From assembly GCA_946405145.1 (NCBI GenBank), contig CAMJGE010000001.1, positions 186,001-250,000 on the forward strand: a stretch of DNA of 64,000 nucleotides. The letters run 5' to 3'. Positions 9,002 through 19,090 of the stretch are shown one piece after another (position 1 is the stretch's first letter; each line of letters opens with the position of its first letter). A program made the position numbers and the translations under genes. Under the pieces are notes generated by a model that was not told where the DNA came from, did not search any database, and saw only the letters and a program-made list of their open reading frames with translations. The stretch comes from an uncultured Prevotella sp. GTDB lineage: Bacteria; Bacteroidota; Bacteroidia; Bacteroidales; Bacteroidaceae.

Positions 9002-11167
9002 CTACTCTTTATCAAGCAGGATGTTCATCATCTCAACAGCAGCCTTTGCCACAGAGGTACCAGGTCCGAAGATAGCAGCGACACCAGCTTTATAGAGGAA
9101 GTCATAGTCCTGAGCGGGAATCACACCACCGGCGATAACCATGATATCCTCACGACCCAGTTTCTTGAGTTCCTCGATAAGCTGAGGAATCAGCGTCTTG
9201 TGACCAGCTGCCAATGAAGAGGCACCCACCACATGAACGTCATTCTCAACAGCTTCACGAGCAGCCTCAGCAGGAGTCTGGAACAGCGGTCCCATATCCA
9301 CATCGAAGCCACAGTCAGCGTAGCCAGTAGCTACAACCTTTGCACCACGGTCGTGTCCATCCTGTCCCATCTTGGCAATAAAGATACGAGGACGGCGACC
9401 TTCCTTCTCTGCGAACTCATCGGTCAGCTTGCAAGCCAACTCGAAGTCGCTATCGTTCTTTGATTCTGAACTATACACGCCTGAAATTGTTCTGATTACT
9501 GCTTTATAACGACCTACGATCTCCTCGCAGGCATCTGAAATCTCACCAAGGGTACAACGCAGCTGAGCAGCCTTCACAGCAAGGTCGAGCAGGTTGTTCT
9601 CACTCTTCTTGCCCTCGTTGAACTCACGAACACACTCTGTAATAGCCTTAAGTGCAGCCTGACAAGCAGCTTCATCACGAGTAGAGCGAACCTGAGCCAA
9701 ACTCTCCTCCTGCTGTTTGCGCACTGCAGTGTTATCCACCTCAAGGATATCAATAGGATCCTCGTGCTCAAGACGATACTTGTTGGTACCAACGATGGTC
9801 TGAACACCTGAGTCTATACGAGCCTGAGTACGGGCAGCAGCCTCCTCGATACGCATCTTTGGCAGACCAGTCTCGATAGCCTTAGCCATACCACCCAACT
9901 TCTCAATCTCCTGGATATGCTCCCAAGCCTTATGAACCAACTCATTAGTCAGCGTCTCCACATAGTAAGAGCCTGCCCATGGGTCGATCTGCTTGCACAC
10001 CTTGGTCTCGTTCTGGATATAGATCTGGGTGTTACGAGCAATACGAGCCGAGAAGTCGGTAGGCAGAGCGATAGCCTCATCAAGGGCGTTGGTGTGCAGC
10101 GACTGAGTATGACCCAGCACAGCAGCCATAGCCTCGATACAGGTACGACCTACATTGTTGAAGGGATCCTGCTCGGTGAGTGACCAACCAGAGGTCTGAG
10201 AGTGGGTACGGAGAGCTAATGACTTAGGATTCTTTGCACCAAAGCTCTTCACAATCTTTGCCCACAGCAAACGGCCTGCACGCATCTTGGCAATCTCCAT
10301 GAAGTGGTTCATACCGATGGCCCAGAAGAACGAGAGGCGAGGTGCAAAAGCATCCACATCAATACCAGCATTCACACCCGTACGCAGATAGTCCATACCA
10401 TCAGCCAGCGTGTAAGCCAACTCAATATCAGCGGTAGCACCAGCCTCCTGCATGTGATAACCTGAAATAGAGATGCTATTAAACTTAGGCATCTTCTGAG
10501 AGGTATATTCGAAGATATCTGCGATGATCTTCATGGAGAATGCAGGGGGATAGATATAGGTGTTACGCACCATGAACTCCTTCAGGATATCGTTCTGGAT
10601 GGTACCAGCCATCTCCTCGAGCTGGGCACCCTGCTCCAGACCTGCTACGATGTAGAATGCCAAGATAGGCAATACAGCACCATTCATGGTCATCGACACA
10701 GACATTTTATTCAAAGGAATGCCGCTGAACAGCACCTTCATGTTCTCCTCGTTACAGATAGATACACCAGCCTTACCAACATCGCCAACCACACGGGCGT
10801 TATCAGGATCGTAACCACGGTGTGTAGGCAGGTCGAAGGCTACAGAAAGACCTTTCTGACCAGATGCCAGATTACGGCGATAGAAAGCGTTCGATTCCTC
10901 GGCGGTAGAGAATCCGGCATACTGACGGATAGTCCACGGACGGAAGGGGTACATCATTGAATACGGACCACGCAGGTAGGGCGGAATACCTGCTGTGAAG
11001 TCGAGGTGCTCCATACCTTCGAGGTCTTCTTTCGTATAGACAGGACGCACCTCGATATGCTCGGGGGTTTTCCAGTTCTCTACGATACCATTATCTTTAA
11101 TCCACTTGGCACCATCTTGAGCCTTGATGCCTGCATAGATATCAATATCTTTAAATTGTTTACGCAT
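9002..11167 (-). CDS. mutB: Methylmalonyl-CoA mutase large subunit
   Basis: 721 residues. An N-terminal TIM-barrel catalytic domain (for example [15 protein letters not shown], and [18 protein letters not shown]) is followed by a C-terminal B12-binding domain with the base-off DxHxxG motif in GQDGHDRG at about residues 600-606. With MutA it interconverts succinyl-CoA and (R)-methylmalonyl-CoA using adenosylcobalamin, the carbon-rearranging step of succinate-to-propionate fermentation. It starts 19 bp after mutA and shares its operon. The cobalamin cluster in the second half of the window would supply the cofactor. Confidence 0.96.
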   Translation of the reverse strand: MRKQFKDIDIYAGIKAQDGAKWIKDNGIVENWKTPEHIEVRPVYTKEDLEGMEHLDFTAGIPPYLRGPYSMMYPFRPWTIRQYAGFSTAEESNAFYRRNLASGQKGLSVAFDLPTHRGYDPDNARVVGDVGKAGVSICNEENMKVLFSGIPLNKMSVSMTMNGAVLPILAFYIVAGLEQGAQLEEMAGTIQNDILKEFMVRNTYIYPPAFSMKIIADIFEYTSQKMPKFNSISISGYHMQEAGATADIELAYTLADGMDYLRTGVNAGIDVDAFAPRLSFFWAIGMNHFMEIAKMRAGRLLWAKIVKSFGAKNPKSLALRTHSQTSGWSLTEQDPFNNVGRTCIEAMAAVLGHTQSLHTNALDEAIALPTDFSARIARNTQIYIQNETKVCKQIDPWAGSYYVETLTNELVHKAWEHIQEIEKLGGMAKAIETGLPKMRIEEAAARTQARIDSGVQTIVGTNKYRLEHEDPIDILEVDNTAVRKQQEESLAQVRSTRDEAACQAALKAITECVREFNEGKKSENNLLDLAVKAAQLRCTLGEISDACEEIVGRYKAVIRTISGVYSSESKNDSDFELACKLTDEFAEKEGRRPRIFIAKMGQDGHDRGAKVVATGYADCGFDVDMGPLFQTPAEAAREAVENDVHVVGASSLAAGHKTLIPQLIEELKKLGREDIMVIAGGVIPAQDYDFLYKAGVAAIFGPGTSVAKAAVEMMNILLDKE

Positions 11168-11186
11168 AATTCAAGTCTCCTATTCT

Positions 11187-13040
11187 TTAAATACCAAGTT
11201 TCTGATTATATTCTTTCAAAGTCTCAAGCACATTGCACTTCACGTGGATATAGTTCTCAATGCCAGCGGCCTTGAGATCCTCCATGCATGCAGGTGCACC
11301 AGCTACAACAAACATAGCGCGACCATTCAGATATTTGAAGGCTGGAATAGCATACTCGGCATACTCATCATCAGAAGAGCAGATAACCACGATGTCGGCC
11401 TTTGCCTCAAGCGCAGCATCAACACCTTCCTCGACAGTCTTGAAGCCCAGATTATCAATCACCTTATAGCCAGCACAAGCCAGGAAGTTGCATGAGAACT
11501 GTGCACGAGCCTGGCGCATAGCCAGATTACCAATGGTAAGCATGAAAGCCACAGGAACCTTGGTCTCTTCTGTATGGATGCGAAGATCCTCAAAATCAGC
11601 AGCGAGGCGGGTTGACGAAATAGCCTTGAACGGATGGTCTTCCTCATCGGCATGACCACAGCAGCAACCACAAACCTTAGCCTTCTTGCCCTCACTCTTC
11701 TCTGTGAAGTTCGGGAACTGGTTAGTGCCCAGCAAGAATTCTTTACGTTTAGCAGCGTCACCATGACGCTTCACGTTTGTAGCATTGATATCATCTTGGA
11801 TAGTTCCTGATTTAATAGCAGCAAGGAATCCACCCTCCTCTTCTACTTTTAAGAATATCTTCCACGCCTCCTGAGCCAGAGCATCAGTTAAATGCTCAAT
11901 ATAATAAGAGCCTGCAGATGGATCGACAATACGATCAAAATGGCTCTCTTCCTTAATCAGCAACTGCTGATTGCGGGCGATACGCTCGGAGAAATCAGTA
12001 GCCTCCTCATACGGGGCATCAAACGGTGTTACCACCATTGAGTGAACACTACCCAGAGCAGCACTCATAGCCTCGGTCTGCGAACGAAGCAGATTTACAT
12101 AGCTATCGAACAGCGTCTGATTATAAGTAGAGGTGGTGGCGTTGATAATCATCTTGCAAGCACAATCGCACTTTGGCTCATACTGCTTAACAATCTGAGC
12201 CCACAACAGGCGTGCAGCACGGAACTTAGCGATCTCCATGAAGTAATTCTCGCTAACACCCATATTGAATTTAATGCTCTTAGCGGCAGTATCAACATCT
12301 ACACCAGCATCGACCAACTGCTGCAGATACTCATTACCCCAAGCGAGCGCATAGCCTAACTCCTGAACGATATAGGCACCGGCGTTATTCAGAGCGTCAG
12401 AGTTGACAGTGACGCAACGGAAGTTGGGATATTCCTTCAGCGCCTCAACGAGTTTCGGAGCAACTTCGAGGACTGGTGTCACATCCTTACCCTTCATCAC
12501 CATCTTTGCCATAGGATCCCACTCAATAGAGCCAACAACCTTTTCCTTATCGTACCCCTTCTCAGTGAAGTAAGCTACAAGAATCTCAGCAAGCTCCACA
12601 GAGTGACGGGGACAAGTGGCGAAGTTCACTTCTACGATATCACAAAGGATACCTTCAAGAAGAGCCACAACATTCTCCTTTGACACCATCTTTCCAGGAA
12701 GTTTGAAGCCTAAGGAGTCTATTCCCTTGTTCAAAATATCAAGGGCCTTGGCGTTAGCTGACTTTACATCATCCACTACAATGTTCTGACGAACATACCA
12801 CACATTTGAGTCCTTCTTATTACCCCTTACAAATGGGAACTCTCCAGGAAGAGCATTAGGAGTTTTCAGATTCGCCAGGTCTTCACGGCGATAGAAGGGC
12901 TGTACATTAAAACCTTCATTAGTTCTCCACACCAAGCGTTTTTGGAAGTCGGCACCTTTAAGATCGACTTCAATCTTGTCGAGCCACTCCTGAGTGGTCG
13001 GCGCAGTAAACTCGGTAAAGAGTTTCTCTTTGTTTGCCAT
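11187..13040 (-). CDS. mutA: Methylmalonyl-CoA mutase small subunit
   Basis: 617 residues, homologous in layout to MutB but with a degenerate C-terminal domain that lacks the DxHxxG cobalamin-ligand motif, as expected for the non-catalytic subunit. A Cys/His-rich insert (KVCGCCCGHADEEDH, about residue 460) sits in the linker between the barrel and C-terminal domains; its clustered cysteines could bind metal, but this is inference. The first gene of the mutase operon, with a -7 box (TACCTTTG, complement of 13096-13103) upstream. Confidence 0.93.
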   Translation of the reverse strand: MANKEKLFTEFTAPTTQEWLDKIEVDLKGADFQKRLVWRTNEGFNVQPFYRREDLANLKTPNALPGEFPFVRGNKKDSNVWYVRQNIVVDDVKSANAKALDILNKGIDSLGFKLPGKMVSKENVVALLEGILCDIVEVNFATCPRHSVELAEILVAYFTEKGYDKEKVVGSIEWDPMAKMVMKGKDVTPVLEVAPKLVEALKEYPNFRCVTVNSDALNNAGAYIVQELGYALAWGNEYLQQLVDAGVDVDTAAKSIKFNMGVSENYFMEIAKFRAARLLWAQIVKQYEPKCDCACKMIINATTSTYNQTLFDSYVNLLRSQTEAMSAALGSVHSMVVTPFDAPYEEATDFSERIARNQQLLIKEESHFDRIVDPSAGSYYIEHLTDALAQEAWKIFLKVEEEGGFLAAIKSGTIQDDINATNVKRHGDAAKRKEFLLGTNQFPNFTEKSEGKKAKVCGCCCGHADEEDHPFKAISSTRLAADFEDLRIHTEETKVPVAFMLTIGNLAMRQARAQFSCNFLACAGYKVIDNLGFKTVEEGVDAALEAKADIVVICSSDDEYAEYAIPAFKYLNGRAMFVVAGAPACMEDLKAAGIENYIHVKCNVLETLKEYNQKLGI

Positions 13041-13095
13041 AGTTACAGTGCTAAATTATTATATACGTTTGTCTTAAGTTACACATTATGGGCTA

Positions 13096-13215
13096 CAAAG
13101 GTACAAACTTTTTAGGCAAAATAGTCGTTTGAACTGTGAAAGAAATAAAAAATCAGTATTTATTCAAAATAATGTGCACAAAATAGCTTATTGTGAGCAA
13201 TTTTTAGTAACTTTG
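13096..13215. promoter_or_regulatory. Divergent promoters between mutA and the carrier/decarboxylase operon
   Basis: On the minus strand TACCTTTG (complement of 13096-13103) faces mutA. On the plus strand TAACTTTG (13208-13215) faces the gene at 13266. Neither has a well-placed TTTG -33 box. The spacer is A/T-rich with no clear operator. Confidence 0.6.
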
Positions 13216-13265
13216 CACCCAAATTGGCAAGAAAATTTGTGATCTAAAAAAGTTAGTGAGAAAAT

Positions 13266-14957
13266 ATGGAATCATTTAATTGGTTAAAAGACCTATTTAC
13301 AACGACAGACTCTGTAGCGCATATCGCACTATTGTATGCCATTGTCATTGCGATAGGTGTCTATTTGGGAAAGATTAAGGTTTTTGGAATCTCACTGGGC
13401 GTAACCTTTGTGCTTTTCGCAGGTATTCTGGCTGGGCACATTGGATTCACTGCTCCCACCCCCATTCTGACGTTTGTTCAGGATTTCGGTCTGATTCTCT
13501 TTGTATTCATGATCGGTATGCAGGTGGGACCTGGTTTCTTTGAGAGTTTTGGAACTGCAGGTATCAAGCTCAATGGTCTGGCTGCCAGTGCCATTGTCTT
13601 AAACATCCTCGTAATGTTCGCCTGCTATTACATCTTCTTCGACACCTCTAACACTGCTAGCCTTCCCATGATGGTTGGTACGCTCTATGGCGCTGTCACA
13701 AACACCCCTGGTCTTGGTGCTGCTAACGAGGCGCTCAACACAGTATTCCCCAACGGTGCCCCTCAGATTGCCTCTGCCTATGCCTGTGCCTATCCTTTAG
13801 GTGTACTAGGTATTATCGGCGCTACTATATTAATAAGGTACACGTGCAAGGTAAAACTGGAAGATGAAGAAAAACAGCTCTTGGAGATGGATGGTACAAA
13901 AACCAATAAGAAGCCATACAAGATGCACCTGGAAGTAACCAATAAATACCTTGAAGGCAGGACACTCTTACAGGTGCATGACTTCCTGAACCGTGATTTT
14001 GTGATCTCTCGTCTTGTTCATGAGGGAGAGTTATGCATTCCCAATCGTGATACGATCTTCCATGTAGGCGACCAAATGCTGATTGTCTGCGCTGAGGCAG
14101 ACCAAGAGGCCATCACGGCGTTCATTGGTCCGAAGCTCGACATCGACTTTGAACAGCAGGATCAGCCTTTGGTATCAAAGCGTATCCTGATCACCAATCC
14201 GAAGATTAACGGTAAGACCTTGGCTTCGATGCACTTCTCAAGTGTACATGGTGTGAACGTCACTCGTTTGACCCGTCATGGTTTGGACCTCTTCGCTTCA
14301 GGCTCGCTGCCACTGCAGGTAGGTGATAAGATCATGGTGGTGGGTCCTGAGGATGCCGTTGACCGTGTAGCCAACAAGATGGGTAACTCTATCCGTCGTC
14401 TGAATGCGCCTAATATTGCTACGATCTTCGTTGGTATATTTATCGGCCTGATCTTTGGCTCATTCCCACTTGCCATCCCTGGCATGCCTGTTCCTGTAAA
14501 ACTGGGTCTGGCTGGTGGTCCGCTGATTATCGCCATCCTCATTGGTCGCTACGGCTATAAGATTCATCTGGTCACCTATACAACGACATCTGCCAACATG
14601 ATGCTCCGAGAGATAGGTCTGGTATTGTTCTTGGCCTCAGTGGGCATCAAAGCTGGCGCCAACTTCTTTGAAACTGTAGTAGAAGGTGATGGTCTGCTCT
14701 ATGTCCTGACAGGTTTCCTCATCACCATTATTCCAATCCTGATTATTGGTCCGATTGCAAGGATACGTTATAAGTTCAACTACTTCACTATTGCAGGTAT
14801 GATTGCTGGTACCTATACCGATCCCCCTGCTCTAGCTTACGCAAACAGCATCTGTTCCAAGGAGGCTCCTGCTATAGGCTACTCTACGGTCTATCCGCTC
14901 TCAATGTTCCTCAGAATCTTTACGGCGCAGATTATTGTACTGTTCTTCTGTGGTTAG
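13266..14957 (+). CDS. AspT/YidE-type carboxylate carrier
   Basis: 563 residues with the duplicated AspT-type layout: an N-terminal block of about five membrane helices, two cytoplasmic TrkA-C (RCK-C) domains (about residues 215-290 and 300-375, the second ending [13 protein letters not shown]), then a second block of about five helices with the [12 protein letters not shown] repeat signature; the matching motif in the first block is [16 protein letters not shown]. Family members exchange carboxylates such as aspartate/alanine. Its place just ahead of decarboxylase subunits suggests a carboxylate linked to succinate/propionate metabolism, but substrate and direction are inference. Confidence 0.85.
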   Translation: MESFNWLKDLFTTTDSVAHIALLYAIVIAIGVYLGKIKVFGISLGVTFVLFAGILAGHIGFTAPTPILTFVQDFGLILFVFMIGMQVGPGFFESFGTAGIKLNGLAASAIVLNILVMFACYYIFFDTSNTASLPMMVGTLYGAVTNTPGLGAANEALNTVFPNGAPQIASAYACAYPLGVLGIIGATILIRYTCKVKLEDEEKQLLEMDGTKTNKKPYKMHLEVTNKYLEGRTLLQVHDFLNRDFVISRLVHEGELCIPNRDTIFHVGDQMLIVCAEADQEAITAFIGPKLDIDFEQQDQPLVSKRILITNPKINGKTLASMHFSSVHGVNVTRLTRHGLDLFASGSLPLQVGDKIMVVGPEDAVDRVANKMGNSIRRLNAPNIATIFVGIFIGLIFGSFPLAIPGMPVPVKLGLAGGPLIIAILIGRYGYKIHLVTYTTTSANMMLREIGLVLFLASVGIKAGANFFETVVEGDGLLYVLTGFLITIIPILIIGPIARIRYKFNYFTIAGMIAGTYTDPPALAYANSICSKEAPAIGYSTVYPLSMFLRIFTAQIIVLFFCG

Positions 14958-14990
14958 TCATTTTTGAATATCTATATAATAATAACGACA

Positions 14991-16013
14991 ATGAATAAAG
15001 TAAAAATCCTGCTATGCGGAATGCTACTGGGATACACCTCATCGGCAATGGCCCAAGGAGCCAAGAATATCCGATTGAATGAGGTGTTAACCAATAACAC
15101 CGCCAGCATTGTGGATGAATTCGGCAATCGTGAAGCCTGGATTGAGGTGGAGAACATTTCGTTTACCACCTATAATATCCGAGGTATGTACTTCACGACT
15201 GACCGCTCTGTCCTCGACCCTCAGATGAGTGTCCCTGAGCGTATCAAGCGTATGAGCGTGATTCCCAACGGAGACTCTCGCACACAAATTGGCGGACGGC
15301 AGCATCTTGTGTTCTTCGGTAACTCAAACCCTTCACAGGGCAAGTTACATCTCTCTCTCCCCATTCCCATGTCAGAGCCCGTATGGATTGGCTTCTACAA
15401 TGGTAATGCTGTCGAACTGATCGACTCTGTCACTGTTCCTGCACTTGCTGCTGATCAGAGCTATGCCCGCCATGGCAACGAATGGAGTGTGAAGTCACCT
15501 GAAAACGTGACGCCAGGTATTGAGAATTTCATCAAGACTGACGAGACGAAAGATGCCAAGTTGAAGCGTGAGGATCCCTATGGATTCGGCATCACACTGT
15601 TGGCTATGGGTATCGTCTTCTTCTGTCTGGCTGTTCTCTTCGTTTTCTTCTGGATCTTCGGTCTTATCATGCGTCATTTGGATACTGCAAAGAAGGTGGT
15701 TAACACCCAGCCTATCAAGCCGATTACTAAGACTGTAGAGGTGACCCACGACATTGCCCATGCCACAGGAAACATCCTACAGGATGGCTTCCAAAAGAAA
15801 GGTATCGACAAGGAGGTCTATATTGCTGTCATCTCGATGGCACTGAAACAATATCAAGACGATGTACACGACGTAGAGAGTGGTATCATCACCATCAAGT
15901 CGCATCATACAGGATGGACTGATGAATCTAATCAGATGACCCACTTCTCGAAGCCTGTCATTCCGACATCGCATCGCGCACCCAACATTCCCACAACCCC
16001 AGAAATCCATTAA
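14991..16013 (+). CDS. OadG-like decarboxylase gamma subunit with lamin-tail domain
   Basis: The start at 14991 (MNKVKILL) gives a signal peptide ending near AMAQG; the upstream alternative (ATA/ATT-type at 14964) would spoil it. Residues about 25-165 form a lamin-tail-like beta domain (IRLNEVLTNN, then DEFGNREAWIEV). Residues about 195-235 carry the OadG-type membrane helix (GFGITLLAMGIVFFCLAVLF) and the charged cytoplasmic segment that follows it. OadG subunits assemble sodium-pumping decarboxylases around the membrane beta subunit. The exported domain would face the periplasm; its role is unknown. Confidence 0.82.
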   Translation: MNKVKILLCGMLLGYTSSAMAQGAKNIRLNEVLTNNTASIVDEFGNREAWIEVENISFTTYNIRGMYFTTDRSVLDPQMSVPERIKRMSVIPNGDSRTQIGGRQHLVFFGNSNPSQGKLHLSLPIPMSEPVWIGFYNGNAVELIDSVTVPALAADQSYARHGNEWSVKSPENVTPGIENFIKTDETKDAKLKREDPYGFGITLLAMGIVFFCLAVLFVFFWIFGLIMRHLDTAKKVVNTQPIKPITKTVEVTHDIAHATGNILQDGFQKKGIDKEVYIAVISMALKQYQDDVHDVESGIITIKSHHTGWTDESNQMTHFSKPVIPTSHRAPNIPTTPEIH

Positions 16014-16016
16014 GCA

Positions 16017-16472
16017 ATGAATAAATATCAGTATAAAGTACAAGGCGTCGATTACGACGTAGAGATTGAAGAAGTAGAGGGCAACGTAGCAAAAGTCGTT
16101 GTCAACGGTGTCCGTTTTGACGTAGAGCTAAAGCAACCCATTAATCCCACGAGCACATTGAAGAAGGTACGCGTTGAGGCGCCCAAACCAGTTGCTCGCC
16201 CTGCAGCACCTGTTGCTCCAGCTCCTGCAGCACCCGCTGCTCCCACAGCAGCAGGAGCCGGGTCTCCTATTAAATCACCGCTTCCTGGCACAGTCATTGA
16301 ATTGAAGGTCAATGTGGGTGACACAGTGAAGCAAGGTGATGTGGTACTCGTGCTCGAGGCAATGAAAATGCAGAACAATATTGAATCAGAGTATGACGGA
16401 ACTGTGACATCCATCACCGTTAAGCAAGGTGAAACTGTCATGGAGGGTGCCGTTCTCCTCACAATTGGATAA
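16017..16472 (+). CDS. Biotin carboxyl carrier protein of the decarboxylase
   Basis: 151 residues: an N-terminal segment, an Ala/Pro-rich flexible hinge (about residues 58-85) and a C-terminal biotinyl domain with the biotinylation site EAMKM, modified lysine at K117. It shuttles CO2 from the carboxyltransferase to the membrane beta subunit. It starts 3 bp after the OadG-like gene and 6 bp before the beta-subunit gene, a tight operon. Confidence 0.95.
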   Translation: MNKYQYKVQGVDYDVEIEEVEGNVAKVVVNGVRFDVELKQPINPTSTLKKVRVEAPKPVARPAAPVAPAPAAPAAPTAAGAGSPIKSPLPGTVIELKVNVGDTVKQGDVVLVLEAMKMQNNIESEYDGTVTSITVKQGETVMEGAVLLTIG

Positions 16473-16478
16473 GCAGTT

Positions 16479-17636
16479 ATGGATCTCGGACAATTTATCA
16501 TACAGAACTTTCATGAGTTTCTTACTTATACAGCATTTGCCAATGCTACAGTAGGAAATCTTATCATGATTGCAGTGGGAGCCTTCTTTATCTGGCTTGC
16601 CATCAAAAAGGATTTTGAGCCATTGTTGCTCGTCCCCATCGGACTGGGCATCATCCTTGGAAACATCCCATTCCGTGCTGATGCAGGATTGGAGATTGGT
16701 CTTTATGAGGACAACTCGGTACTTAACATCTTCTATCAAGGTGTTCGTCAAGGATGGTATCCTCCACTTATTTTCCTTGGGATTGGCGCAATGACCGACT
16801 TCACAGCTTTACTTGCAAACCCCAAGTTGATGCTGATTGGTGCTTCTGCCCAGTTTGGTATCTTTGGCGCTTATATGGTGGCCTTAGCCATGGGCTTTGA
16901 GCCTTCTCAGGCTGCAGGTATTGCCATCATAGGCGGTGCTGATGGTCCTACAGCTATTTTCTTGAGTTCAAAGCTCTCCCCCAACCTGATGGGAGCTATC
17001 GCCGTTTGTGCTTACTCATATATGGCTCTTGTACCAGTGATTCAGCCGTTCATTATGCGTTTGCTTACCACGAAGAAAGAACGTGTTATCAAAATGAAAC
17101 CTGGTCGTGAGGTATCTCAGACAGAGCGTATTCTCTTCCCTATTATCGGATTGTTGCTCACCACCTTCATCGTACCTTCTGGCCTTCCCCTGCTGGGAAT
17201 GCTCTTCTTCGGTAATCTACTGAAGGAAAGCGGAAAGACCACTCGACTTGCAAAGACTGCCGGAGCAGCCCTTAATGATATTGTAGTAATGTTGTTAGGT
17301 CTTACTGTAGGTTGTTCTACTCAAGCCTCTGAGTTCCTCACATTCAATACAATTAAGATTTTTGCCTTAGGTGCTATGGCCTTTATGATTGCAACCGCTT
17401 CAGGTGTTTGTTTTGTGAAGATAATGAATCTTTTCCTTCCTGAAGGTAAGAAACTGAATCCGCTAATCGGTAATGCTGGAGTATCTGCTGTTCCAATGGC
17501 CGCCCGAATCAGTAACAACCTCGGACTCGAGTATGATCGACACAACTTCCTTCTCATGCACGCCATGGGTCCAAATGTGGCAGGTGTAATCGGTTCTGCA
17601 GTAGCGGCAGGAGCACTTTTAGGCTTCCTTTCATAG
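16479..17636 (+). CDS. Sodium-pumping decarboxylase beta subunit
   Basis: 385 residues, about ten membrane helices. It carries the beta-subunit signatures GGADGPTAIFLSSKLSP (about residue 150) and GNAGVSAVPMAARISNNLG (about 330), which contain the conserved Asp and Ser/Asn residues that carry sodium in OadB/MmdB/GcdB. It decarboxylates carboxybiotin and exports sodium. With the mutase next door the substrate is probably (S)-methylmalonyl-CoA, but the alpha subunit that would settle it is absent from the window. Confidence 0.95.
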   Translation: MDLGQFIIQNFHEFLTYTAFANATVGNLIMIAVGAFFIWLAIKKDFEPLLLVPIGLGIILGNIPFRADAGLEIGLYEDNSVLNIFYQGVRQGWYPPLIFLGIGAMTDFTALLANPKLMLIGASAQFGIFGAYMVALAMGFEPSQAAGIAIIGGADGPTAIFLSSKLSPNLMGAIAVCAYSYMALVPVIQPFIMRLLTTKKERVIKMKPGREVSQTERILFPIIGLLLTTFIVPSGLPLLGMLFFGNLLKESGKTTRLAKTAGAALNDIVVMLLGLTVGCSTQASEFLTFNTIKIFALGAMAFMIATASGVCFVKIMNLFLPEGKKLNPLIGNAGVSAVPMAARISNNLGLEYDRHNFLLMHAMGPNVAGVIGSAVAAGALLGFLS

Positions 17637-17656
17637 TAAGTTTTAAAACTTTTATT

Positions 17657-17695
17657 AAAAAATCCCCACTTTTCTTGTTAAAGCGGGGGTTTTTT
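17657..17695 (+). terminator. Terminator after the decarboxylase operon
   Basis: AAAAAATCCCCAC pairs with GCGGGGGTTTTTT (one G-T and one mismatch) around a 13-nt loop and ends in a T-run. The loop also holds the TTG that serves as -33 box of the next promoter. Confidence 0.8.
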
Positions 17696-17705
17696 ATTAA
17701 CTTTG
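17675..17705 (+). promoter_or_regulatory. Promoter of the HATPase-STAS-LuxR operon
   Basis: TTG at 17675-17677, a 20-bp spacer and TAACTTTG at 17698-17705. The promoter overlaps the preceding terminator; the start would be about 10 bp before the ATG at 17719. Confidence 0.65.
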
Positions 17706-17718
17706 CCCACAAAATAGA

Positions 17719-18177
17719 ATGGAGATGAATGAGAGAATAGATTCGGAATTCAAAGAAGAGAAATGTTTGAAGCGTCTTCTGACACTTCCAAACGATATTT
17801 CAACCATCCCTCAACTGAGTGAATTTATTGAGGGTATTGGTGAGGAATTGTGTTTGGATATGTCAGTATTGATGAGTCTAAATCTCGCCTTGGAAGAGGC
17901 CGTCGTTAATGTAATGGAGTATGCATATCCACCTGATGTAAAAGGTGATGTTACGATTGAGGCCATTGCTAACGAAACGCAATTGGAATTTATCATCAGT
18001 GATAGCGGTATTCCATTCGACCCGACCAAGAAGGAAGCTGTTGATACCACTCTATCGGCAGAAGAGCGTCCTATTGGAGGATTAGGAATCCATTTGGTAC
18101 GCGAGATTATGGATTCCGTAAAGTATGAATACAAAGATCACAAGAATATATTATCATTAAGTAAAATTATCAAATAA
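17719..18177 (+). CDS. Anti-sigma-factor-like serine kinase (HATPase_c_2)
   Basis: 152 residues, the size of RsbW/SpoIIAB kinases. NLALEEAVVNVMEYAY (about residues 54-69) is the N-box, DSGIPFDP the G1 box and GGLGIHLVREIMD the G2 box of the GHKL ATP-binding fold. Such proteins phosphorylate a STAS partner and hold a target protein when unphosphorylated. The STAS gene begins 3 bp downstream. A second in-frame ATG lies at 17725. No SigB-type sigma factor is nearby. Confidence 0.9.
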   Translation: MEMNERIDSEFKEEKCLKRLLTLPNDISTIPQLSEFIEGIGEELCLDMSVLMSLNLALEEAVVNVMEYAYPPDVKGDVTIEAIANETQLEFIISDSGIPFDPTKKEAVDTTLSAEERPIGGLGIHLVREIMDSVKYEYKDHKNILSLSKIIK

Positions 18178-18179
18178 TT

Positions 18180-18488
18180 ATGATTATTGAAATTAAAGAG
18201 CATGATGGCGGCATGACTGCCATCTTGAATGGCCGACTTGACACACCTGCAGCTGTAAAAGCTCAGCAGGAAATCGGCCCCCTGCTTGAGAATGCAGACA
18301 AAGAAATCATTTTCGATTGTTCAAATCTTGAGTACATCAGTAGCTCTGGTCTTCGTCTTTTCTTGACCATCCGTAAAGAAGCCTCTGTTAAGGGGGGTAA
18401 GGTTATCATTGAGAATATCAATGATGAGATCCGCAAGGTATTCATGATGACAGGTTTCTTCAACCTGTTTGAAATCAGAAATGCATAA
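18180..18488 (+). CDS. STAS-domain anti-sigma factor antagonist
   Basis: 102 residues, a single STAS domain. The motif YISSSGLRL places the likely phosphorylated serine at S56 (the Ser before Gly, equivalent to the site in SpoIIAA/RsbV). It is the expected partner of the kinase immediately upstream. Its last 8 bp overlap the start of the LuxR gene, implying translational coupling. Confidence 0.9.
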   Translation: MIIEIKEHDGGMTAILNGRLDTPAAVKAQQEIGPLLENADKEIIFDCSNLEYISSSGLRLFLTIRKEASVKGGKVIIENINDEIRKVFMMTGFFNLFEIRNA

Positions 18489-19086
18489 TTTCGGGAAAGG
18501 AAGGCCCAAAATTGCAATCATAGACCCCAACACCCTTTCGGCGTTGGGGTTAAAGCAGATATTGCAGAATGTAGTACCTATCATGACGGTTGACACTTAT
18601 GGTTCCTTTCTGGAGCTTTCAGCCAACAAGCCTGAAGAGTACTTCCACTATTTCACAGCCATGAATATCGTGCTTGAGAACAAGGCATTCTTCCAGAAGC
18701 GCAGACAAAAGACCATTGTCCTGACACTGTCGCGTGATACCATGTCACAACTGTCGGATTTCAATTGCCTCTGCATCAATGTAACAGAAGAAGAACTCAT
18801 ACGCTCTATTCTCATGTTACAACAACATGCCCATGGTCATGGCGAGCATATGCCACCGATGCCGAACATTCTCAAAAATAAGATTCTTTCTGATAGAGAG
18901 ATTGAGGTTATGTCATTAATTGTTCAGGGCTACATAAATAAAGAGATAGCGGATAAACTGAATATAGGATTGGCAACAGTCATCACACATCGGAAAAATA
19001 TCATGGATAAACTTGGAATGAAAAGTGTCAGTGCCCTCACAATCTACGCCGTCATGCATGGCTATGTAGATATCAACAAGATCTAA
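18481..19086 (+). CDS. LuxR/NarL-type regulator with degenerate receiver
   Basis: The ATG at 18481 overlaps the STAS stop; an upstream TTG at 18469 is a less likely start. 201 residues. The N-terminal 110 residues look like a receiver fold (KIAIIDPNTLSALGLKQIL) but lack the usual Asp triad, so phosphorylation by a histidine kinase is unlikely. Residues about 137-195 form a GerE-type HTH (LSDREIEVMSLIVQGYINKE, then THRKNIMDKLG). Its position after a kinase/STAS pair suggests its activity is set by partner switching (inference). Confidence 0.85.
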   Translation: MHNFGKGRPKIAIIDPNTLSALGLKQILQNVVPIMTVDTYGSFLELSANKPEEYFHYFTAMNIVLENKAFFQKRRQKTIVLTLSRDTMSQLSDFNCLCINVTEEELIRSILMLQQHAHGHGEHMPPMPNILKNKILSDREIEVMSLIVQGYINKEIADKLNIGLATVITHRKNIMDKLGMKSVSALTIYAVMHGYVDINKI

Positions 19087-19090
19087 GCCC

